Assembly (NCBI GenBank): GCA_900188575.1
Contig: FYEU01000301.1
Location: 707,999 to 771,998, forward strand
Origin: Geosmithia putterillii
Lineage: Eukaryota; Ascomycota; Sordariomycetes; Hypocreales; Bionectriaceae
DNA: 64,000 nucleotides
Reading direction: 5' to 3'
Position numbers and translations under genes: made by a program. Under the pieces are notes generated by a model. It saw only the letters and a program-made list of their open reading frames with translations, searched no databases and was not told the DNA's origin. Position 1 is the stretch's first letter; each line of letters starts with the position of its first letter. Of the stretch, positions 33,968 to 45,694 are shown piece by piece.

Positions 33968-36426
33968 ATGGCCCCTCGTGGCTTCGAAGACGAGGAGCTC
34001 ACCATTTCGCTGTCCTCGTCTCACGTGCGAAAACAGTTCCAAGCCCCGCCGTCGCCCACGAGCCAGCAGCCGCAGCAGCAGCAGGACCAGAAGCAACAGC
34101 AGCAGCAGCAGAAACAGGATGCCTCGAAAAGTAAAACTGTAGATCCGACTCGGCCCAACAATATGGACGCCCCTCAGCGAAGGGAAAAGGTCAAGACCGA
34201 GCAGCGTATCGGCGCCTACAAGATCATCCGGACCCTCGGCGAAGGCTCCTTTGGCAAGGTCAAGCTCGCCGTCCACAATGGCACCGGTCAGCAGGTCGCC
34301 CTCAAGATCATCGCCCGCAAGAAGCTCATCAGCCGGGACATGGCTGGCCGAGTCGAGCGGGAGATTGAATATCTCCAGCTCCTGCGGCATCCTCACATCA
34401 TCAAGCTGTATGCACACACCATCTGGACTCTCTGGGAGGGACACTCGTTCCTTTCCTTGATTCGACGAAATGATGGAATACCCTTTGACTGACCTTGATA
34501 CCTCTTTTGTTCTGCAGATACACCGTCATCAAGACCAACAACGAAATCATCATGGTCCTCGAGTACGCCGGAGGCGAGCTGTTCGACTACATCGTCGCCC
34601 ACGGCCGCATGAAGGAGAACGAGGCCCGCCGCTTCTTCCAGCAGATGCTCTGCGCCGTCGAGTACTGCCATCGTCATAAGATTGTCCACCGCGACCTCAA
34701 ACCCGAGAACCTGCTGCTCGACGAGAACCTCAACGTCAAGATTGCCGACTTCGGCCTCAGCAACATCATGACGGACGGCAACTTCCTGCGGACCAGCTGC
34801 GGCAGTCCCAACTACGCCGCCCCCGAGGTCATTGGCGGCAAGCTGTACGCTGGTCCCGAGGTCGACGTCTGGAGCTGTGGCGTCATCCTCTACGTGCTGC
34901 TCGTCGGCCGCCTCCCCTTTGACGACGAACATATCCCTAGTCTCTTCGCCAAGATTGCCAAGGGCACCTACAGCGTTCCCCAGTGGATGCCCTCGGGCGC
35001 CGCCAACCTCATCAAGAAGATGCTTGTCGTCAACCCCGTGCACCGCGCCACTATCGAGGACATTCGAGACGACCCTTGGTTCCTCCATGATCTCCCCTCA
35101 TACCTCCAGCGGCCGGCCGAGGAGTTCTTCAACACGGGCGTGGACCCTAACAAGGCCATCCTTAAGAGCGATATTGCCCCGCGTGCCTCCGAGACGGTCC
35201 AGGACAAGCTCCACGGCGAGATCACCGACAAGATCAGCAAGACGATGGGATATGGACGAGGAGATGTGGAGGAGGCTTTGTTCTCCGATGAGCCTTCGGC
35301 CATTAAAGATGCCTATATGATTGTGAGGGAGAATAAGCTGATGCAGGCCAACCGTGAGTGTTTTCCCTCTCTGTCCTCCCCCTTTTCCCATGGATGTGAC
35401 GACGAAAGACGGTGTGCTGACAGTCCGTGCGTTCTCAGACAACCCAGATCTACTGATATCGGGCGACTTTGAAGGGTCCGGTTCTATGATGAGCCAGTCA
35501 TCGCGGTCGGGTATATCCGGTAGCGGCATCTCGGTGCGCCCTTACGTGAGCAAGGTCGGCATCCTCCCCAGCAGCATCCCGACCTACCACAAGGACTACA
35601 TGGAGAGGAGGAATGCGGGTGTGGAGGATCCAGAACCACCGCAACCCGGAGGCGTTGAGGATCAGCCGGCGTCGGCGGCAAGGACCGACGCGGAGAAGCA
35701 GGAGATGGCCCGCCGCCTGAAGCCCCATTCGAGAGGCAGCCAAATGCGCGCCGACGAGGCCGTCAAGCGTCCGCAGGGCATGACGCCCATCAACCCGCCC
35801 AGGAAGCCCAAGCCCGTCCGATGGCAGTTTGGCATACGCTCGCGTAACGCTCCGTGGGAAGCCCTCCTGACCATCCACAAGGCCCTCAGCAAGCTGGGTG
35901 CGGGGTACATACCCGACGAGGACTTTGAGTCTGGTGGCAGCAGGGCCGGCGGCGAGGAAGACGCACAGTCGGGGTACGGATCAACGACGAGCGTTAACGG
36001 CTACAAACTCCCCGCAGATCCCTGGCACATCAAGGTCCGGTGGGAGACGCCATGTAAGTACCCAAAACACTACGGGGACAAGGAGAGGTCTTGGGGTGCG
36101 TTGTATCAAAGACTAACAAGTTTGTGACAGTCTTGCAAAACAGGGAGCAGCTGCAACAGAAGCAGATGGTTTCGGAACATTCGTCGGCCAGCCCGACGGA
36201 TTACCACGTCTACTCCCCCTCCAACGACAACAAGCGCCCCTTTGTGGCGATGCACCTCGACATTCAGATCTACGAGATGGAGCAAGGCGTCTACCTGGTC
36301 GACTTCAAGTGCTCTGGGTACGAGACGGCACAGGGCAAGCTCCTCGAAGAAAAGGAGGTGACGAGTCCGTACCCGTTCCTAGACATGGCGGCACGACTGA
36401 TCATGCAGCTCGCCGAGGCGGACTAG
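33968..36426 (+). CDS. SNF1: SNF1 / AMP-activated protein kinase catalytic subunit
   Basis: This Ser/Thr kinase is activated under glucose limitation and drives derepression of alternative carbon use. Four exons, 33968-34407, 34518-35353, 35439-36053 and 36131-36426, give 2187 nt (728 aa). After a polyQ-rich N-terminus (about 33-50) the kinase domain starts YKIIRTLGEGSFGKVKLA (84-). It has ATP-binding Lys113, HRDLKPEN (Asp206), DFG (Asp224) and the activation-loop Thr239 in NFLRTSCGSPNYAAPEV, the site for upstream kinases. A UBA-like/autoinhibitory part follows (ITDKISKTMGYGRGDVEEAL). The C-terminal regulatory part (WHIKVRWETP ... YLVDFKCSGYE ... FLDMAARLIMQLAEAD) binds the beta/gamma subunits. 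The ATG at 33968 is the first in frame before conserved sequence. Confidence 0.95.
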
Positions 36427-37061
36427 TCGTTTGCGCGGGAGATGATGGACGCAACACAACAGGACTTTTGAGTGTATAAAGCTTTTCTTCTTTCTCTTTT
36501 TCGTTTCCTCCTCTTTCTTCTTCCTTCGCCCCTGTTGTTTTTTGTTTCATTTCGATTTTGCTTGGCTCACTCTGGGATATACTTGCTCTCATTGAACTCG
36601 GGATACCGGACCCTTGGATGGAGGCGTACACGGACACGGGCACAGGCACAAGGCAGGATGGGGCAGGATGGAGATATAAACGACTGCCCTAGGGGCCTGG
36701 GTGCTCAGAATGACACCCTGCTAATGATTATGTCTTTAAGCTTTCTATAGAGGGAATAGGTACATGCATGTTTATCAATACATTTCTTTTTTTTTTGGCC
36801 TTGATTTCAAATATCAATGTTTTGCATTGTCAACGGCCAACGATTATGGCCATGATTCTTGAAATGAAGAAACTTGGTACTGTACTAAACGTACTAGTAA
36901 GGAACAAAGGAACAAGTCATAATTCTTGACAGATATCCAACATGATGAGTACTCGTAGCACTCACTCAACCAAAAGCAGTGCTAACTATATAAGTACTCT
37001 AGAGAGGGAGGGGTAAAGGGGTCAAAAGGGTGAAACAAGTGAAGGAAACCTCAAGTCAAGT
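36427..37061. other. convergent spacer SNF1 / isocitrate lyase
   Basis: 635 bp of AT-rich 3' flanking sequence including T-rich tracts (36475-36550, 36780-36800). No gene is seen. Confidence 0.6.
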
Positions 37062-39120
37062 CTATTTGAATTGATCCTCAGTGACACCCTTGCCCATGGC
37101 GGCGGTGGAGCTGACACCTCCGGTGACCATCTTCTGCAGCTCGTCGACGTAGGTGGCGCCACTCCACTTCTGGTGCTTGACGACGTCGACGCCAAGCTCG
37201 ATCTCGGGCTCCTGGACGAGCTCGCCGTAGGCGCGCATGCCGACCTCTGCGTAGGAGCGGGCGAAGCGATCGCTGATGAGGGCGGTAGTGTGCAGACCCG
37301 CCAGGGTGATGAACTGCCAGCAGTAGCCGAGGGCGGCGAGGCGGCGGATGTAGGTCTCCTGCTCGTCGCGGGGCATGGCGGTCTTCCAGTTGAAAGAGGG
37401 GGAGAGGTTGTAGGCGAGCCTGTTACTGGTCAGCTTTCATTCTTCTTCACCTCACACGCGAGCGTAGCGAGAATAGCCTCCCCGGCAGGGGCCGCCGGAG
37501 GCATATCACATATACATATACGTGGGGGGTGAGAGGATGGACATACTTTTGGTCGGGCCAGACGGCGTGGACGCCCTGGGCAAACTCCTCGGCCTGCTTG
37601 TAGTCGGGCAGCTTGCTCTCCATCCAGATGGCGTCGCAGTAGGGGGCGTAGGCGATGGCGCGGTTGACGGCGCAGTCGCAGCCGCCCTTGAGGCGGTAGT
37701 AGCCCTCGCGGGTGCGGGGGCTGTCCCAGTCGAAGAAGACGTCCTTGCCGCCGAGGATGTCGCGGGCGATGGCGCGGGCCTGGGTGTTGCTCTTGCCCTT
37801 GACCTGGGCGGTGTACTTGGCCTTGGCGCCGGCCTTGTCGGAGACGGCGGAGGAGGCGTCGATGGCGGCGGCGACGACTTCGTCGAAGCGCGAGAGCCCG
37901 GCCTTGGACAGCCAGTCGTCCTCGATGCTCTGGAGCTGGTCGCCCGTCTTGCCGGCCTGCTCGGCCGCGATCATCAGGTCGTTGAGCGGCTGGAGGTCCG
38001 GGTTCGTGCTGCCCAGGATGAAGGCGTGGTCGCGGGGGTCGATGGTCGTGGTGATGAGGGTGGCGGCCTCGGCGTCGGTGCGGGCCACGGCGACGAGGTC
38101 GGTGCCTGGATTGCAAGTCAGCATTGATTCCATCCATACGTACATGAATTAAGAGTGGTGTGGCAAAGGGTGACCCAGGGGGGAGATGGTCCTTACCCAT
38201 AATGTCCGCTTGCGAACGAATGGCAACAAGACGGTTAATGTGCTCCTGGATGGGGACAAGGACCTTGCCAGCCATGTGGCCGCACTTCTTGGTTCCCGGG
38301 GCCTGGTCCTCAATGTGGATGCCGGCAGCGCCCTTCTCGATGAAGAGCTTGGTGAGCTTCATGACGGCGGTGAGACCGCCATGGCCGGTGTCGGCGTCGG
38401 CGATGATGGGACGCAGGTAGTCGATGCCGGCGAGCTTGGAGCGCTCCGACTTGGGGGCGCTGAGACGCTCATGGCGCTGCTTGCGGTCGTGGAAGAGCTG
38501 GGCCATGAAGAGGTGGCCGACCTTGTTGGGGACGGTGGTCTGCAGGATATCAGTATTCTGTTCATCTTCTCTTCTCTTCCCTTTCCTTTCGTCTTCTTCT
38601 TCCTCTCTTCCTTTCTTTTTTACAGTGTAGGTGTGTTCTGTGTACTCACGTAAGGGTAGTCTGCCAGATCGGGACCAGGCTCATCAGAAGACGAGGCCGT
38701 CGATGACGACTGCCATCCAGAGACGTAGACGGTGTCGAGGTACTTGGCCATCTGGGTCACCATTGTAGGCTCGAGACAGCCGTAGGTGTAGCTAGCATCT
38801 TTGGACTAAAGGCAATTCAGTTAGTATGGCGTTTACTCCCAAGGGATGTAAGAGAGAGTGAGTGAGTGCGTGGGAGTGTGTGTATGTACCTGGAATCGTT
38901 TCTCGAGAATCCCCCAGAGCTTCTTGCTCTGCGCATTGCTAGGGTAGTCCACCTTGAGGGTGCCCCTCTTGGAGACAATCTGCTCGGCGGTAAAGGGGCG
39001 CTTGGTGTTGCGCCATCTCGAGTCGCTCCACCAGGCCTTGACCTGCTCAACCTCCTTGTTGAAGGCAGCTTCCTCGGCATCGATGCCAATGGCCGCGGGG
39101 ACCATGTTGTTGGAGGCCAT
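37062..39120 (-). CDS. ICL1: isocitrate lyase
   Basis: This glyoxylate-cycle enzyme splits isocitrate into glyoxylate and succinate and is needed for growth on acetate or fatty acids. Five exons, 39120-38890, 38805-38650, 38539-38197, 38105-37547 and 37419-37062, give 1647 nt (548 aa), standard for fungal ICL. The catalytic signature KKCGHM places the active-site Cys at 215. YVSGWQSSSTASSSDEPGPDLADYPY and IIADADTGHGG are conserved. The C-terminus ends in EDQFK, with no canonical PTS1, so microbody location, usual in fungi, would need another signal. SNF1 converges on it; SNF1-dependent derepression of ICL is known in yeasts, but adjacency does not prove a link here. The 5' flank contains a (GT)n tract and an assembly gap, so upstream regulatory sequence is incomplete. 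Confidence 0.96.
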
Positions 39121-40811
39121 GATGGTGTGTGTGCACACGTGAGTGTGTATGTGTGAGTGTGTGAGTGTGTGAGTGAGAGTGGGAGTGTGTGCACAATGTG
39201 AGTTGAAGCTATCACCAACTACAAGACAACAGAATGAAGATGTAAGATGGCAAGATGGAAAGAGGAAGAGAAGAAGAAGAAGTAGTAGTAGAAGAGGAGA
39301 GTTTTGAATGTATGAATCACATCTACATCCCCCCCCCNNNNNNNNNNNNNNNNNNNNNNNNNNNNNNNNNNNNNNNNNNNNNNNNNNGAATGGCACAGGT
39401 CCCAGCGCATAGCACATGCCACCCGAGTGGCCACCCATGAATGACTCTGCCACACTCGTCCGCTTCCGCTCCCCTTCCCCAGACTTCAACGCCTGGCGGG
39501 GTGCCTATGATTGCGCTTCCGCAACAACAGAGGGGCAGACTCCTTCCTCCCTGCTCCGGTATAGTCCGATGACGCAGACCGCAGACGCGCCATTGGGGGG
39601 GAGGATCCAGTAGTCCAGTCGTAATTCCGACTGCAATACTCGCTTCCGCATCCGCAAGTTACCATGACTTAGTCGCTTGTTTGAGCTGGTGGCGCGCCCC
39701 GGGCTGTTGTACCTTCGGGTCAAGGGCAACTAGTCTGGCGGGCGGTTAGCCGTCATTGGCCGAGGTGCCGAATCGGGCATGTCCCCGCCTCTCCGGCTGG
39801 GAACTGGCCCTCCGGCCGATTCCTTGCCGAGAGCAGCAACAGCGGTACTTACAATGTGATAATAGTGCTGCTTTGAATAAGAGTCATAATCCCTTGCCTT
39901 TCTCATTCTCCTTCTTCATCCCTCTCTCCTTTTTTTTTGACTATTCTCTGATTCATTTGTCCTGCTTTGTTCGTTTCCAATGGCAGTGGATGCTTCTCCG
40001 GCGTTGCGGAACTACTCTCTACTACTAAACCTGTAGCCAAAGCCAATTACCGATGACGTCGTCGCGGGGAGGGGGGCAATACATACCATACATAGGTACG
40101 AAGTAGTAAAAGTCAAAGAGATATTGTACTATGGACAGGCAAATAATACATGTACAGATGCCTGTCCTTTTCTCAGATGGCAGCGCCCAGGCCTGTTGTG
40201 CCAGTGTCCAAACTCGGTTCAGGGTACCATCACCTCAAGCATTCAAGTCGGCATGTGAAATGATCCTCATGGCTAGTAACCAGATCAGCAACTGCCAATG
40301 CAATACGAGTACAAGACGGCAATCATAATTGTACTTCTTGTTTTCGTCCCGTGCACTCGAGCAAATCATCGTTCGTATTGGCACACACACAGTTTTGTCG
40401 TGGTTGACCAGTCATCAGCACTCGATTTGCCTCGGCTGTTCTAGCCTCGCTGCCTCGCCCGTGACACCAGTACCGGCATGAACACACACATCTACGGAAT
40501 ATTACAGACTACAACAATCACCACCGGCACAACTTTGCAATTGCTTATTTAGTACTTCTACTAGGTACTTCGTACTACTACTAGTATTCAGGTAGTATAA
40601 ACATCCGAGTCCATTGACCGTGACCATATCGTTTATATTTACCCTCTGGCTACCTATCAAAGACATGACCTGACCCTATGGGACAAAACTATTCATTATG
40701 CAAAAACCAGACCCATCAAGACATTCTTCAAGCGTTCTTTCGTCAAGCTTCTTTCTTCACAAGACTCTCTTCACAAAACGTTCTTCACAAGACTCTTCAT
40801 AAGAGACCAAA
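39121..40811. other. intergenic with assembly gap, 5' of isocitrate lyase
   Basis: 1.7 kb between the isocitrate lyase start and the trehalase stop. It has a GT-rich microsatellite at about 39126-39190, a poly-C run ending at 39337, 50 N, and then unremarkable sequence. No gene is visible, though the gap could hide a small one. Confidence 0.5.
39338..39387. other. assembly gap (50 N)
   Basis: Fifty undetermined bases directly follow a run of C. A round 50 suggests a placeholder of unknown true length. Confidence 0.98.
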
Positions 40812-43299
40812 TCAAGGCCCGAGGTGAAGATCCGCCAGCGCTTTCTCCTCGTTCCTCTCCATGGCCTTGATAAACGTATCGTACGGCGTCATGGTTCCCA
40901 GCGCACGACGCATGTGGGCGTTGACAATCTGCAGTCCGTAGACGTAGCTGGCGTTGACCCAGGCGAAGCTGCAGGAATTTAGTTAGTACAAGACACCACA
41001 AGGTACCAGGAAAAAAGAAGAACAGAGAAAAGAACCTACCCCTCCTTGGCAACACCCTTAAAGTCCATCCCCTGGTTACCATACTCAGCATCGACGCGGT
41101 GCGGGTCCACCGATCGGGTCACGTCGTACTTCTCCACGACCACGCCGTTGAAGTCGACAAACGCCTTGGTGACCATGTACAGCCACTTGTACGCGAGCCG
41201 CTCGGCGTCCTCGGTGAAGCTGTACCGCAGCAGGCCCGTCCACGCGAGCATCTGCTGCGGGGCCCATCCGTACGGGTAGTCCCACTGGCGGTTGGGTCTG
41301 TCGATGCCAATGGCGCCGCGCGACTTCTCCGTGCCGGCCACGAGCCCGCCAAACATCTCGAAGCGGGGCAGCGCCTTCTTCACCATGTCGGCCGCCTGCT
41401 TGGGTGTCGCGATGCCCGCCCACAGCGCCCAGAACGTCGTCGCCGTCTCGTACGAGCACCGCTCCTGCGTGTGCGTGTTGTAATCGAAGAACATGCCCTC
41501 CTCCTCGTTCCACATGAGCTTGTCAATCGTCAGCTTGCGGCGCTTGGCCCGGCGGTCCCACGCCGCCGACGAGAGCACCTCGCCGGCCTTGTAAGGGGTC
41601 CCCGCGCAGAACTCAGCCGGCATGACGAGCTTGTCGCCGAACAGGCTGCGGATCGTCCGCGCAATGTCCGTCTCGTACTTGAACAGCAGCGAGTTGAGGT
41701 CGATGGTCGCCAGGTGCGCGCACACGCCCTCAAGGCGGTACGATGTGTCGTGGCCCGACTCGCGCACCGACCGGTCGTGCAGGAAATACTCGTCCAGCTC
41801 CGGCTCGTCCAGCTCGCCGTAGTTGTAGGCGCGCACAAACTCGTGGAACTCCATGCCGTGCTTCTTGGCGTAAGGCGTCAGGATGTGCACAAAGTGCGTC
41901 GGCTCCGTCTCGGGCGGCACCCCGCGACCCTCGGGCCGGTACCGCGACAGCCCCGTAACCGGGTCCAGCCGCGGCTCCGATGTCCACACGGTGTGGTACT
42001 CCTTGATGGCCGCCAGGATGGACCGACGGAGGAACTCGAGGGCACCGGGCTGGTGCTTGATCTTCTCGTACACCCGCAGCGCCATGTCCGTCAGGAACGG
42101 CGGCTGCGACCTCCCCAGGTAGTACGTCCGCGTCGCGTTGAGGATCTTGCCGTAGTGCTCTATGCAGAAGCAGAAGTTCTCCACGATCGACTTGACCAGG
42201 TCCGCTCGGTCGTTGACCAGCAGGCCCAGCCCCGCCATGTAGCTGTCCCAACCGTACAGCTCGTTGAAGCGCCCGCCGGGGACGACGAACGGCAGGCCCT
42301 CGAGCGTCGTCTTGCCCGTCGCCTCGTCCTTGACCTCCTTAGTTGCCACCACCAAAAGGCCCGGCTTCTCACTCAGCTCGATGATGTACTCGGGCGTAAT
42401 CTTGTCGCGCAGCATCTGCACGTCCAGCTGGATCTCGGGCCGGTCAATGGCCACCTGCTTGTAGTACTCGAACTGCTCCGGCGCCCCGGGAGGGACATAG
42501 ATGCGCGGGATGGGCTTGTCGGTCCAGTCCTTGGGATCCTTAGCGGCAATCTCGACGGTCGAGGCGTCAATGCGCCGCGTCAAGCCGTCCCAGAAGTGGT
42601 CACGGATCAGTCGAGACAGCCGGTCGACGGGGTTCTCGTTGAGACGCCCCTCGTCGAGGACAATCTGCGACCGGCCGTACTCCTTGGCCAGTGTGAGCTC
42701 CTGCAGCAGGTTGGACAGCATGTACGTGCCGCGGACGTCGAACCGGTTCAGGCCCGCCGAGCCAGCCGTGCGCAGCGAGATAACCTTGGGCCCGCTGTCC
42801 TCAATGGTAATCTGCATGTTGTGGTCCGTGTCTTCCTGCTCCTGCAGGCTCTTGAGCGTGGCCTCGACCTGGACCAGGAACCGGCGGCCGTGGCCGGACG
42901 GTCTCTCATCTGGGCAATGGCGTCAGCGTGCTTGACAAACTTGTGGGGCCGCTCACGATGCTATGCTATGGAGCTTCTGCAATGGAGCTGTCTGCTCTGA
43001 TTTTGCTTACCGTGACTACCGCGACGGTACGGCTCCCGCCCAGCGAGAGCTTCAAACTGTCGGTTGAAGGTGGTCTGTACGATTGCCGTTAATTGTCAGT
43101 TGTTTTGTCTTTTATCTTTTGTCCAAGTCTGGCGGCAAACGAGAAAGAAAGAAGCAGAGAGAGGGGCACGGACCTGCGAGTATGTCCTGTTGCGGGCAGC
43201 AGCATTGCGATGACGCGCATCGGACGAATAGTATTGCTCGGCCGGGTCGTAGATGCCAAAGTCCTCGGAGGACTGAGACGACTGGCGGCGGGGCTCCAT
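40812..43299 (-). CDS. neutral (cytosolic) trehalase
   Basis: This enzyme hydrolyses trehalose to glucose in the cytosol, mobilising a storage and stress sugar. Four exons, 43299-43174, 43074-43011, 42909-41040 and 40968-40812, give 2217 nt (738 aa). The N-terminus carries basic phosphosite-like sequences (RRQSSQS, NRTYSQ) expected for kinase/14-3-3 control. DTDHNMQITIEDSGPKV follows, the EF-like Ca2+-binding segment of neutral trehalases. Trehalase signature 1 appears as PGGRFNELYGWDSY and signature 2 as QWDYPYGWAPQ; these set the GH37 family. No signal peptide is present, which separates it from the acid, secreted enzyme. The last exon supplies WVNASYVYGLQIVNAHMRRAL. A 633-codon open frame on the opposite strand is only a shadow of its GC-rich codon use. 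Confidence 0.95.
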
Positions 43300-45238
43300 G
43301 TCGATGATGGTCGACTTTGTGTTTTCCGGAGCTATCGTGAGTTTGGTCTTTTTTTCGTCCTCGTTGAAGCGAGCGCGGGTTGTTGGGTGACGAAAGAGGG
43401 GTCGCGACTACGACGTAGTAGAGGGGTTGTGGCTTGAGCTACGTACGTCTTGGCAAGGCCCTCGCTCCCTCGAGGTGGTGGTGTGGTATTTGAACTAAGA
43501 TGTCTGAGGGAAGGTGTATGCGAAAATGTCGCTGACGGTGGCCAGGGCAGAAAAAGGTAGAATCAGGATGTGGTTTCGAACTATGCCGTGGAGAGTTTTC
43601 CTGACGGACGGATTGAGGTCAGTCGTGGATGTCAACGGAGGCAACGGAGCAGGTGCGGGCAAGGGCAGAGGCAGAGGCAGGAGCAGAGGAATGTATGAGG
43701 GCAATTTGCGAGCGGTCAAGTGATCAAGAAAGGGCTCGAGGGCTTCCCATCTCTTGAAGCGGAAATCTAGGGTAGCCAGCTGGTATTTTTTTGGGCGAGG
43801 CCGATGGGGACAGGACATACCAAGGGACCCGGAGATGGAGCAAGCGTTGATCGATCAAGGGCGATGACGCGGGTGAGGCCGAGGTAGAGCCAAGAGTATG
43901 TGTGTGTGTGTGTTGTGTGTTTAGGCGTTTACGGAGTAGTGGTTTCGTACGGTTTAATGATACAGTTTGTAGTTGTTTCTGAATGGAGATGACAGCAAAA
44001 GATAGATAGGAAGAGAATTTTAACAATTACTAGTAGACTTCTCAAGCCTTCTAGTTCTCTAATCTGCGTCGATGATGATGGACCTGGCTGGACTGAGCGT
44101 CTCGACTCCAATGACTGACGCAATTACAGAGGACAGAAGGCAAGTCCCCCCCACCTCCCCCCACCTTCCCTCCTTGTTGGCAGTGCCCCGCTATGACATG
44201 ACTTTGGTCATACATGTACGTAGCCGTCCGACGCAGCCGCATTACACGGCTTTGTCCTTTTCACTTACCATTGAAGTTGCGAAGTGCTATGTTCCCTATT
44301 TCAGTGGCACAAAGCATATACATATATACACATTTCCATACCTAGATGAATCCCCGACGAACCGCCATCTAACCCCTCGATCGATGACCCCCAGTCCCGA
44401 CCGCATCGCCATAGATCTAGAGAGGGAGGGGGGAGAGCTTGAACAAGGGCTTGAACAAGGGCTTGAACAGAGGCTTGAACAATGGACAACCACACCTTGT
44501 TTCAATAGCGTCCTTTCAGCCCGATGCATCAGCCGATGCAGTACTCGACTTCAATAACCTTGTATTGGTCTAGCAGAAGCTACACTTCCGAGGCGGTGAA
44601 ACGGCAAGATGCCGTGCAAGTACGCCACAGACTCGTATTCCTGCCGGTATCACTGGTGCAACATGCCACCTAGACTCTAGTGCTCCGTACACTTTAGTAC
44701 TCTTAACACAGGTAGTAGTATAAGAAATATCGACTGATACACAATGGAGCATCCGCACCCAACAACGTGGGGTGTCAACGGCAACTCTCCGTGTGGGTGG
44801 GCGGGAGAGAGCTAAAGGCGCCACCCCGGAACCCCTCTCTCACCCCTCACACTCTCCATGTCTTTAAGTGGTAGACTTTGAGAAATCTATGCGGGATTCA
44901 TGCAAGTACATGTTCAATGTGTTGCTGGCTTTCAGCCGTTACTTGTTAACGCTCTGTGTAAGTGGAGTGGCGCAGTAGTCGGCTGTCTTCACGATGCTGC
45001 CTCAATATATCCAAAAGAATGGTCTTACATGTACTAGTTCTATATGTACTTGGTAGTAATATATACAAACATCTTCAAACCCGTTTGTTTCAACAAATAT
45101 AAACAGAAGAAAAGAAAGTTATATCCAAGCTTCATCCCCTAACAAGGAAGACAGTATATACAAATCAACCAGGGAGGCAATATATACAAGTCTAGCCCCT
45201 TCCCCTCTTGTCCTTGTCCTCGTCCCAGGGCGAGCACT
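43300..45238. other. intergenic, trehalase promoter side
   Basis: 1.9 kb. It contains G/A-rich low-complexity sequence (43640-43690), a (GT)n tract at about 43899-43918, TACGGAGTA at 43930-43938 and a 4 x 12-bp repeat at 44437-44484. I see no gene. A 107-aa minus frame at 43495-43818 is Leu/Pro low-complexity and unconvincing. Confidence 0.5.
44437..44484. repeat. 4 x 12-bp tandem repeat
   Basis: Unit GCTTGAACAAGG: two exact copies, then two with one or two changes. Confidence 0.9.
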
Positions 45239-45694
45239 CTAAGAGTCAATGGTCCAGCTGAAGCCAGGGATGAGGGTGCCGTCGCCGTCGACGCCGCCAA
45301 AGGCAACCCACAGGTCCGAGGTCATGTCGATGGAGTTGTCGGCGCTGAGGTTGCGGTCCGCCACGACAGCCTGCTGCGTGACCCCGTTGTTGGTCATGGT
45401 GATGACCTTTGCGCACAGCGCGTTGTTCTGCGACGCGCCAAACTGGTCGAACACGCCCGACGGCATGGCCACCAGGGGCAGCGAGGCGTCAACCTGGTCG
45501 GCGAAGTAGGTGCTCAGTCCGCACGCGCCCGCCGTGTACAGCGTCTGGCGGGCCGCGGCCGCATCGCCGAACTGGAAGATGGAGCCGTTCTGGTCGGTGC
45601 CCGAGGCGATGGTCTCGCGGGCCACAAGGGCGGCGGGGGCGGCCGAGACGGCAGAGGCCAGGATGGCGGCGGCAATGGAGACGGTGAACTGCAT
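45239..45694 (-). CDS. small secreted double-psi beta-barrel-type protein
   Basis: A single exon encodes 151 aa. An N-terminal signal peptide is evident (MQFTVSIAAAILASAVSAAP, cleavage likely after the Ala run). The mature part has GACGLSTYF, LVAMPSGVFDQFGASQNNALCAKVITM, VVADRNLSADNSIDMTSDLWVAFGG and a terminal W-T-I motif. This order resembles small RlpA/Asp f 7-like proteins with a double-psi beta-barrel related to expansins. The expected catalytic Asp-containing 'VVDRC' loop is present as VVADRN, without the second Cys, so an enzymatic role is doubtful. Only two Cys remain in the mature part. It may act at the cell wall or as an apoplastic protein (inference). Upstream AT-rich sequence has no other gene. 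Confidence 0.72.
   Translation of the reverse strand: MQFTVSIAAAILASAVSAAPAALVARETIASGTDQNGSIFQFGDAAAARQTLYTAGACGLSTYFADQVDASLPLVAMPSGVFDQFGASQNNALCAKVITMTNNGVTQQAVVADRNLSADNSIDMTSDLWVAFGGVDGDGTLIPGFSWTIDS

Noticed and set aside
41099..43000. 633-codon open frame on the plus strand over the trehalase gene
   Set aside because: It is the antisense of a certain GH37 gene; GC-rich third positions remove stops on the opposite strand. Its product is Arg/Leu/Val-rich low-complexity and matches no family.
43495..43818. 107-codon minus frame upstream of trehalase
   Set aside because: Leu/Pro low-complexity from a G/A-rich tract; no domain, no splice partners.
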